Of a stretch of DNA of 49,463 bases, positions 17,219 through 25,596 are shown in pieces; within the stretch, counting starts at the first letter, position 1, and each line of letters starts with the position of its first letter. The notes under the pieces are model-generated. The model saw nothing but the letters and a program-made list of their open reading frames with translations, was not told the DNA's origin and did no database searches. Origin of the DNA: CAYWKS01 sp964458935 (GTDB lineage Bacteria > Planctomycetota > Phycisphaerae > Phycisphaerales > Zrk34); assembly GCA_964458935.1 (NCBI GenBank), contig CAYWKS010000020.1, positions 1 through 49,463 of the forward strand, read 5' to 3'. The translations under genes were made by a program, and so were the position numbers.

Positions 17219-17246
17219 TTGATCGCTCCGGTCTTGCGACTATCAT
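17219..17246 (+). promoter_or_regulatory. Promoter of mnmA, predicting a leaderless mRNA
   Basis: TTGATC (17219-17224) and TATCAT (17241-17246) are 16 nt apart. The -10 hexamer ends 6 nt before the ATG at 17253, so transcription should begin on or next to the A of the start codon. No Shine-Dalgarno sequence precedes the ATG. Confidence 0.55.
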
Positions 17247-17252
17247 TCGCCG

Positions 17253-18395
17253 ATGAGCCCTAAGCGTGCCAAGGTTGTCGTTGCGATGAGCGGTGGCGTG
17301 GATTCGTCGGTCGCGGCGGCCTTGCTGCAGGCCGACGGCTACGACGTGGTCGGCTGCTTCATGCGCCTCGGCAGCCCCGGCGAGTCGCTGCACGAGGCGT
17401 GTGAGCCGGCCGACGCCGATGCCGACGGCCCGCGCATCGGCAAGCAGGGCTGCTGCTCGATCAACGATGCCAAGGATGCCCAGCACGTGGCGGCGCGGCT
17501 CGGTATCCCGCTGTACGTGCTCAACTTCAAAGCCGAGTTCGGCCGCGTCATCGACTACTTCCGGGCCGAGTACGCCGCCGGTCGCACCCCCAATCCATGC
17601 GTCCGCTGTAACGACTGGCTCAAGTTCGGGCGGCTCGCCGATTATGCCCGCTCCATCGACGCCGACTACGTCGCCTCCGGCCACTACGCACGCATCGATC
17701 GCCGCGCCGACGGCCCGGCGCTGCTCCGCGGCGTCGATCATGACAAGGACCAGAGCTATGTCCTGTTCGGCGCGGGCCTCGAGTCGCTGGAGCACACGCT
17801 GTTTCCCGTCGGCGGCTACCGCAAGCCCCGGATCCGCCAGCTCGCCGAGCAGTTCGACCTGCCCGTCCACGACAAGCCCGACTCCCAGGAGATCTGCTTT
17901 GTGCCCTCCGGCGATTACACCCGTGTGCTCGATGCCCATGCCATGCGCGAGGGCGATATTGTCGACGCCGCCGGGCGCGTCGTCGGCCGCCACGCCGGCC
18001 ACCAGCGGTACACCATCGGCCAGCGCCGGGGCGTGGGCGTGGCGCTGGGCCACCCGATTTATGTCGTGGACAAGGACCCGCAGACCAACACGGTGACGAT
18101 CGGCCCGCGCGAGGTGCTGGCCGCCGACGGGTTGGTCGCCGACGGGGTGAACTGGCTGGTCGAGCCGCGACCAATCGGCCGGCCTGTGCGGTGCGAGGCG
18201 CAGATCCGGTACAACGCGGCACCGGCGCCCGCAACGGCCGAACTCGACGCATCGGGCCGCCTCCACGTGCGGTTCGACGAGCCCCAGTTCGCCGTCGCGC
18301 CGGGGCAGGCGGTTGTGTGCTACGAGGGTGAACGCGTGCTGGGCGGCGGGTGGATTGCTGCAAGCGAATCGCATTCGCCCGAACTATCCCATTGA
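17253..18395 (+). CDS. mnmA: tRNA-specific 2-thiouridylase
   Basis: 380 residues. It activates U34 of tRNA-Lys/Glu/Gln by adenylation and transfers sulfur to give 2-thiouridine. The PP-loop SGGVDSS is at residues 13-19. The two catalytic cysteines are C116 in NPCVRCN and C215 in QEICFVP. The central tRNA-binding region includes ASGHYARI and DHDKDQSYVLF. The C-terminal beta-barrel shows YTIGQRRGVGVALGHPIYV. It is slightly longer than E. coli MnmA, with an acidic DADADG insert near residue 54. It is apparently leaderless and monocistronic. Confidence 0.97.
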   Translation: MSPKRAKVVVAMSGGVDSSVAAALLQADGYDVVGCFMRLGSPGESLHEACEPADADADGPRIGKQGCCSINDAKDAQHVAARLGIPLYVLNFKAEFGRVIDYFRAEYAAGRTPNPCVRCNDWLKFGRLADYARSIDADYVASGHYARIDRRADGPALLRGVDHDKDQSYVLFGAGLESLEHTLFPVGGYRKPRIRQLAEQFDLPVHDKPDSQEICFVPSGDYTRVLDAHAMREGDIVDAAGRVVGRHAGHQRYTIGQRRGVGVALGHPIYVVDKDPQTNTVTIGPREVLAADGLVADGVNWLVEPRPIGRPVRCEAQIRYNAAPAPATAELDASGRLHVRFDEPQFAVAPGQAVVCYEGERVLGGGWIAASESHSPELSH

Positions 18396-18472
18396 CAACC
18401 CGCAGGGCCCCGTGCTAGTTGGACTTAGAGTGCGTGGAGTGTTTGAAGCGCTGTCGGTGTGGCCAAGAAAAG

Positions 18473-18617
18473 GGGCGTCTGGTGGGGGGGCCAGACGCCC
18501 TGGGGCTTCGCGAGGCCCTTGGGGCTGAGCCTCGCTTGGCGTCCGGCTTGGGGGAAGGGGCCGGACGCCCGGGGATCGGTGAGGCGGGTCGGGGGGAAGA
18601 CGGGGTGCCTCACCGAT
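18473..18617 (+). other. Cluster of four hairpins with G-rich loops (candidate structured RNA)
   Basis: Four inverted repeats follow one another. A: 18473-18482 with 18491-18500 (GGGCGTCTGG/CCAGACGCCC). B: 18510-18516 with 18529-18535 (GCGAGGC/GCCTCGC). C: 18538-18547 with 18560-18569 (GGCGTCCGGC/GCCGGACGCC). D: 18575-18585 with 18607-18617 (ATCGGTGAGGC/GCCTCACCGAT). Every loop contains a run of at least four G. A resembles C and B resembles D, so the array is a two-hairpin unit duplicated at about 65-nt offset. Base changes between copies are compensatory (T-A to C-G in A/C, C-G to T-A in B/D). It lies between convergent genes, so it may be a terminator/processing element of mnmA, a small RNA, or a G-quadruplex-forming DNA element. 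Confidence 0.65.
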
Positions 18618-18827
18618 GTTTGCATTATTAGTACGTTGTGCGGCCGTGCGGGTTCGATCCGCTGGCTGGTTAATCACTGCCCGACAGATACATTTTCTCA
18701 CTCAGTCTGATGCTGGCTGGAATGCGGGGTTACAGTTGCTGTGAAACGCCTCGCCTGCACCCACTATTGCATACGTTTGTATTATGCCATCGTCCACGCC
18801 GATTATCAATGGTCGATTTAAGGGATT
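18618..18827. other. Rest of the mnmA to DHS-like convergent gap
   Basis: Less GC-rich than its surroundings. It contains a short hairpin with a GTTCGAT loop (18648-18662) and several TATTAT- or ATTATG-like stretches that could be weak -10 elements. I see no gene. Confidence 0.4.
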
Positions 18828-18851
18828 CGGCGCTTCGCGTCCCGAACGCCG
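18828..18851 (-). terminator. Hairpin after the deoxyhypusine synthase-like gene
   Basis: CGGCG-C-TTCG (18828-18837) pairs with CGAA-CGCCG (18843-18851) with one bulged C and a 5-nt loop, 20-45 nt past the stop codon at 18872. No U-tract follows on the minus strand. Confidence 0.4.
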
Positions 18852-18871
18852 GCGCGCCCCCGCCGCGCGTT

Positions 18872-19933
18872 TCAATCACCCAACACGTACGCAAACACGA
18901 GCGGCGCTACGATCGAAGCGTCGGATTCGATCACGAACTTCGGCGTGTCGACGTCCAGTTTGCCCCATGTGATCTTCTCCGTCGGGATCGCGCCCGAGTA
19001 GCCGCCGTAGCTGGTCGTCGAGTCGCTGATCTGGCAGAAATACGACCAGTATGGACAAGGCGTCTGCAGGTCCTGGTGAATCATCGGGACCACGCAAATG
19101 GGGAAGTCGCCTGCAATGCCGCCGCCGATCTGGAAGAACCCAATTGTCGTTATTGCCCGCTCCGGATCGATCGTGCGGCCACTCACCGGGTCGTCGTCCG
19201 CGGGTGCGGCGCCACCGTTCTTCAGGTCGACGATGTCCCGGCCCATCGAGGTCTGCACGTACCAGCGGGCCAGTTCGTGCATGTAGTCCAGTCCGCCCCG
19301 GACCACGCCGGTCGAACCCACGTCGCCGGTGATCACGTGGGCGACGAAGATGTTGCCCAGCGTCGAATCCTCCCATCCGGGCACGAACAGGGGCAGGTCC
19401 TTCTCCGCCGCCGCCAGCACCCACGAGTCGGCCGGGTCGATCTGGTAATCGCCCGGGCCCAGCCGATCCCGCACAAGCCGATACACGAACTCGTGGGGCA
19501 GCAGGCGTTCGCCGGCCTGCTCGGCCTCCCGCCAGAGTGCAAGGATGGGCTGCTCGATCGCCCGGAACGCCTTGTCCTCGGGGATGCACGTGTCGGTCAC
19601 CCGGTTCAGCCCCCGCCGCTCCAGGTCCTTTTCCTGCTCGGCGGTGAGGTTCCGCCAGTCCGGCACACGCCGGTAATGCTCGTGGGCAACGAGGTTAAAC
19701 ACGTCCTCCTCGAGGTTCGCCCCGGTGCAGGTGATCGCGTGCACCTTGTCCCGGCGGATCATCTGGGCCAGGCTCAGCCCGATCTCCGCGGTGCTCATCG
19801 CCCCGGCGAGCGTGACCATCATCCGCCGTCCCCGGGCGAGGTGGTCGACGTAAGCGCAGGCCGCATCACGCACGGTCGCCGCGTTGAAGTGGCGATAGTG
19901 ATGATCGATGAACTGGCGGATGGAGTCGGGCAT
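18872..19933 (-). CDS. Deoxyhypusine synthase-family protein
   Basis: 353 residues. DHS-family enzymes transfer the aminobutyl group of spermidine through NAD-dependent chemistry on an active-site Lys. That residue is present here as K325 in ITWGKLDVDTP, and the NAD-site segments TGANLEED (70-77) and FQIGGGIAGDFPI are intact. Eukaryotes and archaea use it on eIF5A. Bacteria have EF-P instead, and bacterial DHS-like enzymes often make homospermidine or have unknown polyamine substrates. No eIF5A-like gene is seen nearby. A GGAAAG sequence precedes the ATG at 19933. The neighbours give no pathway clue. Confidence 0.9.
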   Translation of the reverse strand: MPDSIRQFIDHHYRHFNAATVRDAACAYVDHLARGRRMMVTLAGAMSTAEIGLSLAQMIRRDKVHAITCTGANLEEDVFNLVAHEHYRRVPDWRNLTAEQEKDLERRGLNRVTDTCIPEDKAFRAIEQPILALWREAEQAGERLLPHEFVYRLVRDRLGPGDYQIDPADSWVLAAAEKDLPLFVPGWEDSTLGNIFVAHVITGDVGSTGVVRGGLDYMHELARWYVQTSMGRDIVDLKNGGAAPADDDPVSGRTIDPERAITTIGFFQIGGGIAGDFPICVVPMIHQDLQTPCPYWSYFCQISDSTTSYGGYSGAIPTEKITWGKLDVDTPKFVIESDASIVAPLVFAYVLGD

Positions 19934-20234
19934 GGCGTTGGGTCTTTCCTGTCAGGGCGGGCCGGTTAGTTAATCAGTGCCGGCGATGGCGTGCAACTAC
20001 CGCGGCAACGTCCGGGCCATCGGCGGCGTCCAACGCCTCGCGATGCGGACCGCCCGCAAGCCTGGACATGTGTTGGCGACGGGTCGGTGCGCAGGATCGG
20101 GTGTCGAGTCCGCCCCGTGGTTTTCGGGCCGGGGGTGTGCTTTTTAAATTATTGTAAATAAACGACTTGTGGTTTTGCGTGGGCGGTGTCCGGGGCGGTC
20201 CGGGTGGTCAGGTTCCTGAAATTGCCCAAATTTT
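19934..20234. other. Intergenic region with AT-rich island
   Basis: The left part is ordinary GC-rich DNA and probably holds the DHS-like promoter. From about 20141 to 20165 the sequence turns very AT-rich (TTTTTAAATTATTGTAAATAAA), unlike anything around it. No open frame is convincing. Confidence 0.45.
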
Positions 20235-20263
20235 TTTTCATCGTGTTTTTACTGCCTTATAAC
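20235..20263 (+). promoter_or_regulatory. Candidate promoter of the HTH gene
   Basis: TTTTCA (20235-20240) and TATAAC (20258-20263) are 17 nt apart, directly after a run of eight T. Transcription would start near 20270, giving a leader of about 145 nt that contains a perfect 7-bp hairpin (20377-20383 with 20386-20392). Confidence 0.45.
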
Positions 20264-20415
20264 GCAGAAGTTACGGCGCGGGCCACCCCCTCCATGCAGG
20301 GTCGGCGGACCACCATCGTGCGCACCGCTGCGACCGTTCGCCCATGGGTAGAGGAACCTATTTTTCAACCCGCGGTCCGGCGGCTCCGCCGGGCGGCACA
20401 TTCGGGGACCTGATC

Positions 20416-21054
20416 ATGGACCATGCCACTGAAGCAGCACACAGCGAGATGCTCACCCACGAGCCGACTCAGGCGGACTCAACCGCCGCTGACCCCGCCG
20501 ACACCCGCGCCGATGCGACCGCTGCGGACGAGGCAGCCGAGCCGCAGGTGCTCAGCCCCGACGTTGCGGCGGTGCTCGAGCAACTGCACGCGGGCGAGGT
20601 GGCCGGGGCGGCGTTGCCGTTGGAACTGCGGCGGCGGTGCGTGGAGCACCTGACCGACGAGGCGTTCACGACCGGCGAGATCGCGCAGGTCATGCGGATC
20701 AGCGAGCGGACGGTGCGTCGCGACCGGGCGGCGCTGCGGCGAGCCGGCGGTGTGGCGCCCGACGCCCGCCTCGGCGACGAGTTGCTCGGGGAGTTCGAGC
20801 GGATCGTCACCGGCGCGGTGGGCCGGCTGACGCGGCTGAGCCGCGAGTCGACCAGCCCGCCGTACGTGCGGCTGTGGGCGGAGCAGGCCATGGTACGCAT
20901 CTATCAGCGTTACATCGAGACCGCCCACCGGCTGAACTACATCGAAGACGGTCAGCGGCGACTGCGCGAACAGCGGACGGAGTCCGGGACCGATCTGCAG
21001 GCCATGCACCGCCGCATGGACATGGTCAAGCGACTGTTCCGGGCCGATGGTTGA
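20416..21054 (+). CDS. Helix-turn-helix protein of unknown function
   Basis: 212 residues from the ATG at 20416 (GGGGA upstream); a longer in-frame start at 20344 would cover the leader hairpin. Residues 1-60 are Ala/Thr/Asp/Glu-rich and likely disordered. A helix-turn-helix follows at about 87-112: TTGEIAQVMRISERTVRRDRAA. The helical C-terminal half (LWAEQAMVRIYQRYIETAHRLNYI) has no motif I know. The layout of an acidic N-terminus, HTH and helical tail somewhat resembles small terminase-like or mobile-element DNA-binding proteins. It sits between an AT-rich island and a transposase fragment. No function is assigned. Confidence 0.7.
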   Translation: MDHATEAAHSEMLTHEPTQADSTAADPADTRADATAADEAAEPQVLSPDVAAVLEQLHAGEVAGAALPLELRRRCVEHLTDEAFTTGEIAQVMRISERTVRRDRAALRRAGGVAPDARLGDELLGEFERIVTGAVGRLTRLSRESTSPPYVRLWAEQAMVRIYQRYIETAHRLNYIEDGQRRLREQRTESGTDLQAMHRRMDMVKRLFRADG

Positions 21055-21293
21055 TCCATCGCCCGCCGGCGGCGTTAACGTGGTGATAGGGTTCGAGGAT
21101 GGGTAGTGGTTCACAATGAAATGCCGGGCGTTGGCTGGCAAAGAATGACCGCTTTACCGCAGTTTGGCTATTGTTCGGGTTGGCATCAGGTGCTATACCG
21201 ATTTTGAGGGCTGGATGTCGCCGATGGTGGTGTACGGCAATGGAACCATGATCCCAGCGAACGAGGGTGGCTGATATGGCATACGACGCAAGG
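21055..21293. other. Gap between the HTH gene and the transposase fragment
   Basis: Moderate GC, with no clear gene. The transposase reading frame stays open down to 21186, but its residues no longer look like a transposase below about 21294, so that part is read as unrelated flanking DNA. Confidence 0.5.
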
Positions 21294-21569
21294 GCGGTCG
21301 GCAAACTTCTTCAGCGTCGAATAGTTGGGCAACTTCTTCAGCCCGATCGCCTCACGCACCTCCGCCGACACCGCCAACTGCTCGATCACGCCGCGATACG
21401 TCGTCTTCCAGTACGTCCGCAGCACCAGGCACGCCATCAACTGCGGCTGCGTGAAGTCCTTGCGGCTCTTGATGCTGCCGTACGGCGCCAGGTGTTCCCG
21501 GCCAAGCCGCATCGCCAGTTCAACGACCTTCAGAATCCGATCCGGTTGGGCATCCGTGCTCATGACCAC
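21294..21569 (-). pseudogene. Truncated transposase (IS4/IS5-like N-terminus)
   Basis: The first 92 codons, starting at the ATG at 21569, resemble the N-terminal domain of IS4/IS5-type transposases: SRKDFTQPQLMACLVLRTYW, YRGVIEQLAVSAEVREAIGL and LPNYSTLKKFADR. Directly after KFADR the homology stops, so the whole catalytic DDE domain is missing. No matching terminal inverted repeats were found by eye. It is a dead insertion-sequence fragment. Confidence 0.7.
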
Positions 21570-22077
21570 AATTCAGCGCCAATCGCTTCCCGTGTCAAAT
21601 GGATTCAAAAGAGCAACTCACATTCAAACTGGATCAACTTTCGGGGGGGCAGGCCACGTACTTCGCGTCGTATCCGCACGGGATTGCCGCGGCATCGGTG
21701 CCGGAAGGCGATTGCACACGGATTGGTCGCATTCGGCGCGTCGCGATCGTGTTGAAGGCCAGGCGCTGCACGAACGCAAGGCGGACTTCGGCGAAGCGAT
21801 GACCTCGCCGCGCAGTCGCCGGTGAAGATCGAGCATTCGTCGCCGTGATCGAACGTTCTGTGGAGCAGACGGAGGCGACTTGTCCCCAGCCACGCCCAGG
21901 ATACAGGCCTGATTCATGCGGGGACGAGGCGGCGCCGGCGTGCTAAGCTAAGTGTTGGAGTAGGAGCGCTGCGTGGCAGCGTGCTGTTGCACATGGTGTA
22001 TTCAAGCGGGGTGGCGGTTGCGTCGACCCCCGTTCGTGTTCGCGCTCGACTCGCGTCTTTGAGAGGTTTGTCAGGGC
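21570..22077. other. Gap between the transposase fragment and the MscK-like gene
   Basis: 508 nt with lower GC than average and no convincing gene. Open frames on both strands here have no ribosome binding site and poor codon use. The stretch may include more decayed mobile-element DNA. The last 60-100 nt must hold the promoter of the channel gene, with GAGAGG near its start. Confidence 0.5.
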
Positions 22078-25000
22078 ATGGGAAGTGCATGTTATCGCTG
22101 GACGAGCGTGTTGCTGGTAGGGGCGTGCCTGTGGACGGGCGGTGGCGCGGCCCTCGGGCAGGGCGACGGCAACGCTGTCTCACCCCCCAATGACGCGACG
22201 ATTGCCGACGCCGAGCTTACGACCGCGCCGGTGCTGAACGTGGAGCGGTTGCAGGGTCGCCTGGCGGCAATGGATGACCCGGGCGACCTGGCCGAGGACG
22301 TGGTCGCCGAGGCGAAGCGGCTCTATCAGCAGGCGATCGCGAGGCTGAGGGAAGCGGAGGCCGATCGCGTGCGGGCGGCCGAGCTCCGGGCGGCGATCGA
22401 TGCGGTGCCCGAGCGGCTGGCCGAGGCTCGGGCGCAACTGGCCCAGCCGGCTTCCGAGCCCGAGGCCCCCGCGACTGCGGACGCCACGCTGGACGACGTG
22501 AAGGCGCGACTTCGCGAGGCGCGTGCGACCCTCGAGCAACGGCAGGCGACGTCGGCGGCGCTGGAAGCCGAAGCGCAGCAACGTCAGGCCCGGCGCGTGG
22601 AAGCGCCCAAGCTGCTGGCAGCGGCGAGGCAGGAGTTGAGCGAGCTGCAGGCGACGGAGACCGCGGCCGACACGGCGTTGCCGCCGGCGCTCATTCAGGC
22701 GCGACAGGCACACCGGCAGGCGAAGCAGGCTGCCATGGAGGCCCGGATCGACGTGATCGAGGCCGAGTTGGCGAGCTACGACGCGCGTGCGGAGTTGCTG
22801 ACGCATCGCCGCGACCTGGCGACGCGTGCGGTCGCCGAGGCTGAGAAGATCGTTGCGTTGTGGCAGGAACGGCTCCGGGCGCGCGAGGCCAGGGAACTGG
22901 CACGCAAGGAAGCCCAAACGAGTGAGGCGGTTGAGCAGGCCGAACAGATTCACCCCGCCGCCGCCGAACTCGCTCGTGAGAACCAGGCGATCGTCACCGA
23001 GCTGGCCGAGGTGGCCGACCGCCGGAAGCTTGCCGAGGCGGAATCGGCCCGGCTGCGCACCCAGCACAGTGCGATGGAGTCGAAGTGGGAGACGATCAAG
23101 TCGAAGGCGGACGCGACGGCGCGGCCATCGGAAGCGTTCGGCATGATCCTGCGACGGATGCGGGAGGAGCTGCCCGATCCGCGCCGTCTCAGCCAGCAGA
23201 TGGAGCGGCGCAACAGCGAGATCGAGCGCGTTCAACTGAAGCTCATCGACCTGGACCAGCGGCGCAGCGAGCTCGCCGATCTGGGCTCGGTGCTTGAAGG
23301 CATGATGCGCGACCTGGGGCCGAACTTCTCCAACGGCGTCGAGCTCCAGCGTCTCCGCGGATCGGTGGCGGAGTTGCTCTCCACCAAGCGGCAGTTGCTG
23401 ACCGATCTTTACACCGAGTATGACCGGTACTTCAACGACCTGATCGAGCTCGACAACCTGAACGAGCGCACGGCGCAGGCGGTCGATAGCTACATGGGCT
23501 ACATCGATGAACGAGTGCTCTGGGTGCGGAGCACCGGCGTGCTGAGCCTGTCTGTGCTCAAGCCGACGCGTGAGGCGACGGGCTGGCTTGTCTACGGCGA
23601 GCGATGGCGGGGTGTGATGCGGGCGCTGGCCGCCGACGCGGGCCATCGACCGTCTATCTACGTGGTCAGTGGTCTGGGCGTCGTGCTGGCGGTGCTGTTG
23701 CGGGTGCGTTCTCGGCGTCAACTGCAGACGATAGCTGAGAAGATGGGCACCGAGGCGGATCGCTTTTCCCTGACGCTGAAGGCCCTGCTGCCGACTTTGG
23801 CGCAGGCGTTGCCCTTGCCGCTGCTCTTCTGGCTGCTGGGGTGGCGGTTGCACGCGGTAACGGGTGAAGCCCTGTTCGCCGAACCACTGGCGGAGGGCTT
23901 TCGGGCCGCGGGCACGGTGTTGTTCACGTTCGCCCTGTTGCGGCAGGTCGTGGCGCCGCGCGGGCTGGGCGAGGCACACTTCCGCTGGCGCGAGGATCAG
24001 TTGAAGCCGTTGCGGCGCCACCTCCCGTGGCTTGGTGCGATCTACGTCATCGCGATCGGCGTGATCTTCGCGACCGAATACGCGGTCGACGAAGACCACG
24101 CGACCTCGCTGGGTCGGTTGGTCTTCATCGTCGCACAGATCGCGCTGCTCGTCGCGGCGGTGTTGCTGCTGCACCCGACGCGCGGCGTGCTGGCCGACCG
24201 GCTGCAGTCCAAGCCCGACGGCTGGGTCAGCCGCCTGCGCATCTTCTGGTATCCGGTGGCCGTGGCGGTGCCGATTGTCTTCGCGGGCTTGTCGGCGTGG
24301 GGTTATCACTACACGGCCCTGCAACTGGAGGGCCGCCTGTTCGCGACGGTCTGGCTCGTGCTGGGTCTTGTGCTGGCCAATGCGATGGTGCGGCGCTGGT
24401 TGTTTGTGGAGCGGCGGCGGCTGATCCTCGAGCAGCGTCGCCGTCGTCGCGCGGAGCTGGAAGCCGCGCGCGCCGCTGCGCAGCAATCCGGCGAAGATGC
24501 GGGCGCCACGCCGGATGAGTCGCTGCTCGCGGTGGAGACGGAGGAGCCGCAACTCGACGTCTACACCATCAACGTGCAGACGCGCAAGCTGATCAGCGCC
24601 GCGACCGTGGTCGTGCTGGGCATCGGGCTGTGGGCCGTCTGGGCCGACATCCTCCCGGCGCTGGGCTACCTCGACCGGGTCGCGCTGTGGCAGGATGTCG
24701 ACACGACGGTGAGCCTGGCGAACCTGATCGGCGCCTTGATCATCGCGGTATTGACATTTGTGGCGGCGCGGAACATCCCGGGCCTGTTGGAGATCCTGGC
24801 GCTGCAGCGGTTGCCGCTTGAGCCGGGGGTGCGCTTCGCCATCACGACCATCTTCCGCTACTGCGTGGTGATCGCGGGGCTCATCCTCACGTTCGCGGCC
24901 ATCGAGGTCGGCTGGTCCAAGGTGCAATGGCTCGCCGCCGCGGTCACGGTCGGGTTGGGCTTCGGGCTCCAGGAGATCTTCGCCAATTTCGTGTCCGGGC

Positions 25001-25533
25001 TGATCATCCTGTTCGAACAGCCCATCCGCGTCGGCGACATCGTCACCGTCGGCGACGTGACCGGCATCGTCTCGCGGATCCAGATCCGTGCCACGACCAT
25101 CACCGACTGGGATCGCAAGGAGTACATCGTCCCCAACAAGGAATTCGTGACCGGCCGGATGCTCAACTGGTCGCTGAGCGACAGCATCAATCGCGTCACG
25201 GTCGCCGTGGGCGTGGCCTACGGTTCGGACACCGAAAAGGCTCGCGAACTGCTCGCCAAGGTCGCCAAGCAGAACCCGACCGTGCTCGATGACCCGGCGC
25301 CCATCATCACCTTTGAGGGTTTCGGCGACAGCACGCTCGACATGAAGCTCCGCGCCTACCTGCCCAACATGGACAACCGGCTCACGGTGATCCATGAACT
25401 GCACACCGCGGTCGATCGCGAGTTCCGCAAGGCCGGCATCGAGATCGCCTTCCCGCAGCGGGACCTGCACATCCGAAGCAGTGACGTGCCGCTCGGGCGT
25501 GGCGACGTGCCCACCAACTCAGGCGCCCCGTGA
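22078..25533 (+). CDS. MscK/KefA-like large mechanosensitive channel protein
   Basis: 1151 residues. A signal peptide (1-27, VLLVGACLWTGGGAALGQ) precedes a periplasmic coiled-coil region of about 60-470 rich in Ala, Glu, Arg and Gln. Around ten hydrophobic segments follow between about 490 and 960. The C-terminal MscS domain starts near 955 with GLGFGLQEIFANFVSG, then LFEQPIRVGDIVTVGDVTG and IVPNKEFV. This large MscS architecture, like E. coli MscK or MscM, opens under membrane tension to release solutes during hypo-osmotic shock. An Arg/Glu-rich cytoplasmic loop (RRRLILEQRRRRRAELEAAR) is notable. The gene appears monocistronic. Confidence 0.92.
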   Translation: MGSACYRWTSVLLVGACLWTGGGAALGQGDGNAVSPPNDATIADAELTTAPVLNVERLQGRLAAMDDPGDLAEDVVAEAKRLYQQAIARLREAEADRVRAAELRAAIDAVPERLAEARAQLAQPASEPEAPATADATLDDVKARLREARATLEQRQATSAALEAEAQQRQARRVEAPKLLAAARQELSELQATETAADTALPPALIQARQAHRQAKQAAMEARIDVIEAELASYDARAELLTHRRDLATRAVAEAEKIVALWQERLRAREARELARKEAQTSEAVEQAEQIHPAAAELARENQAIVTELAEVADRRKLAEAESARLRTQHSAMESKWETIKSKADATARPSEAFGMILRRMREELPDPRRLSQQMERRNSEIERVQLKLIDLDQRRSELADLGSVLEGMMRDLGPNFSNGVELQRLRGSVAELLSTKRQLLTDLYTEYDRYFNDLIELDNLNERTAQAVDSYMGYIDERVLWVRSTGVLSLSVLKPTREATGWLVYGERWRGVMRALAADAGHRPSIYVVSGLGVVLAVLLRVRSRRQLQTIAEKMGTEADRFSLTLKALLPTLAQALPLPLLFWLLGWRLHAVTGEALFAEPLAEGFRAAGTVLFTFALLRQVVAPRGLGEAHFRWREDQLKPLRRHLPWLGAIYVIAIGVIFATEYAVDEDHATSLGRLVFIVAQIALLVAAVLLLHPTRGVLADRLQSKPDGWVSRLRIFWYPVAVAVPIVFAGLSAWGYHYTALQLEGRLFATVWLVLGLVLANAMVRRWLFVERRRLILEQRRRRRAELEAARAAAQQSGEDAGATPDESLLAVETEEPQLDVYTINVQTRKLISAATVVVLGIGLWAVWADILPALGYLDRVALWQDVDTTVSLANLIGALIIAVLTFVAARNIPGLLEILALQRLPLEPGVRFAITTIFRYCVVIAGLILTFAAIEVGWSKVQWLAAAVTVGLGFGLQEIFANFVSGLIILFEQPIRVGDIVTVGDVTGIVSRIQIRATTITDWDRKEYIVPNKEFVTGRMLNWSLSDSINRVTVAVGVAYGSDTEKARELLAKVAKQNPTVLDDPAPIITFEGFGDSTLDMKLRAYLPNMDNRLTVIHELHTAVDREFRKAGIEIAFPQRDLHIRSSDVPLGRGDVPTNSGAP

Positions 25534-25553
25534 GTGGCGCTGATGGCTGATGT

Positions 25554-25580
25554 CGGGCGGGCATGGCGCCCAAACGCCCG
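25554..25580. terminator. Convergent hairpin between the MscK-like and peroxiredoxin genes
   Basis: CGGGCG (25554-25559) pairs with CGCCCG (25575-25580), with a second nested GGGC/GCCC pairing. It lies between two converging stop codons and could end transcription both ways. No U-tract is seen. Confidence 0.4.
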
Positions 25581-25596
25581 GGCGCTGACCGCCGAC

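Noticed and set aside
18648..18662. tRNA-like T-loop (GCGG-GTTCGAT-CCGC)
   Set aside because: No D-arm, anticodon arm or acceptor stem can be built around it, so it is not a tRNA or a recognisable attachment-site remnant.
18419..18710. Short open frames over the hairpin cluster
   Set aside because: Their translations mirror the inverted repeats and lack codon bias and ribosome binding sites; the structure explains the sequence better than coding does.
21599..21917. Small open frames on both strands after the transposase fragment
   Set aside because: No recognisable motif, poor third-position GC, and mutual overlap; no reason to prefer either.
22180..25470. Very long open frame on the minus strand opposite the MscK-like gene
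   Set aside because: It has no family features, no ribosome binding site, and is low-complexity (Arg, Gln, His, Leu). It is the usual antisense shadow of a GC-rich gene. The same applies to long frames opposite the GH15, debranching, polA, secA and RecQ genes.
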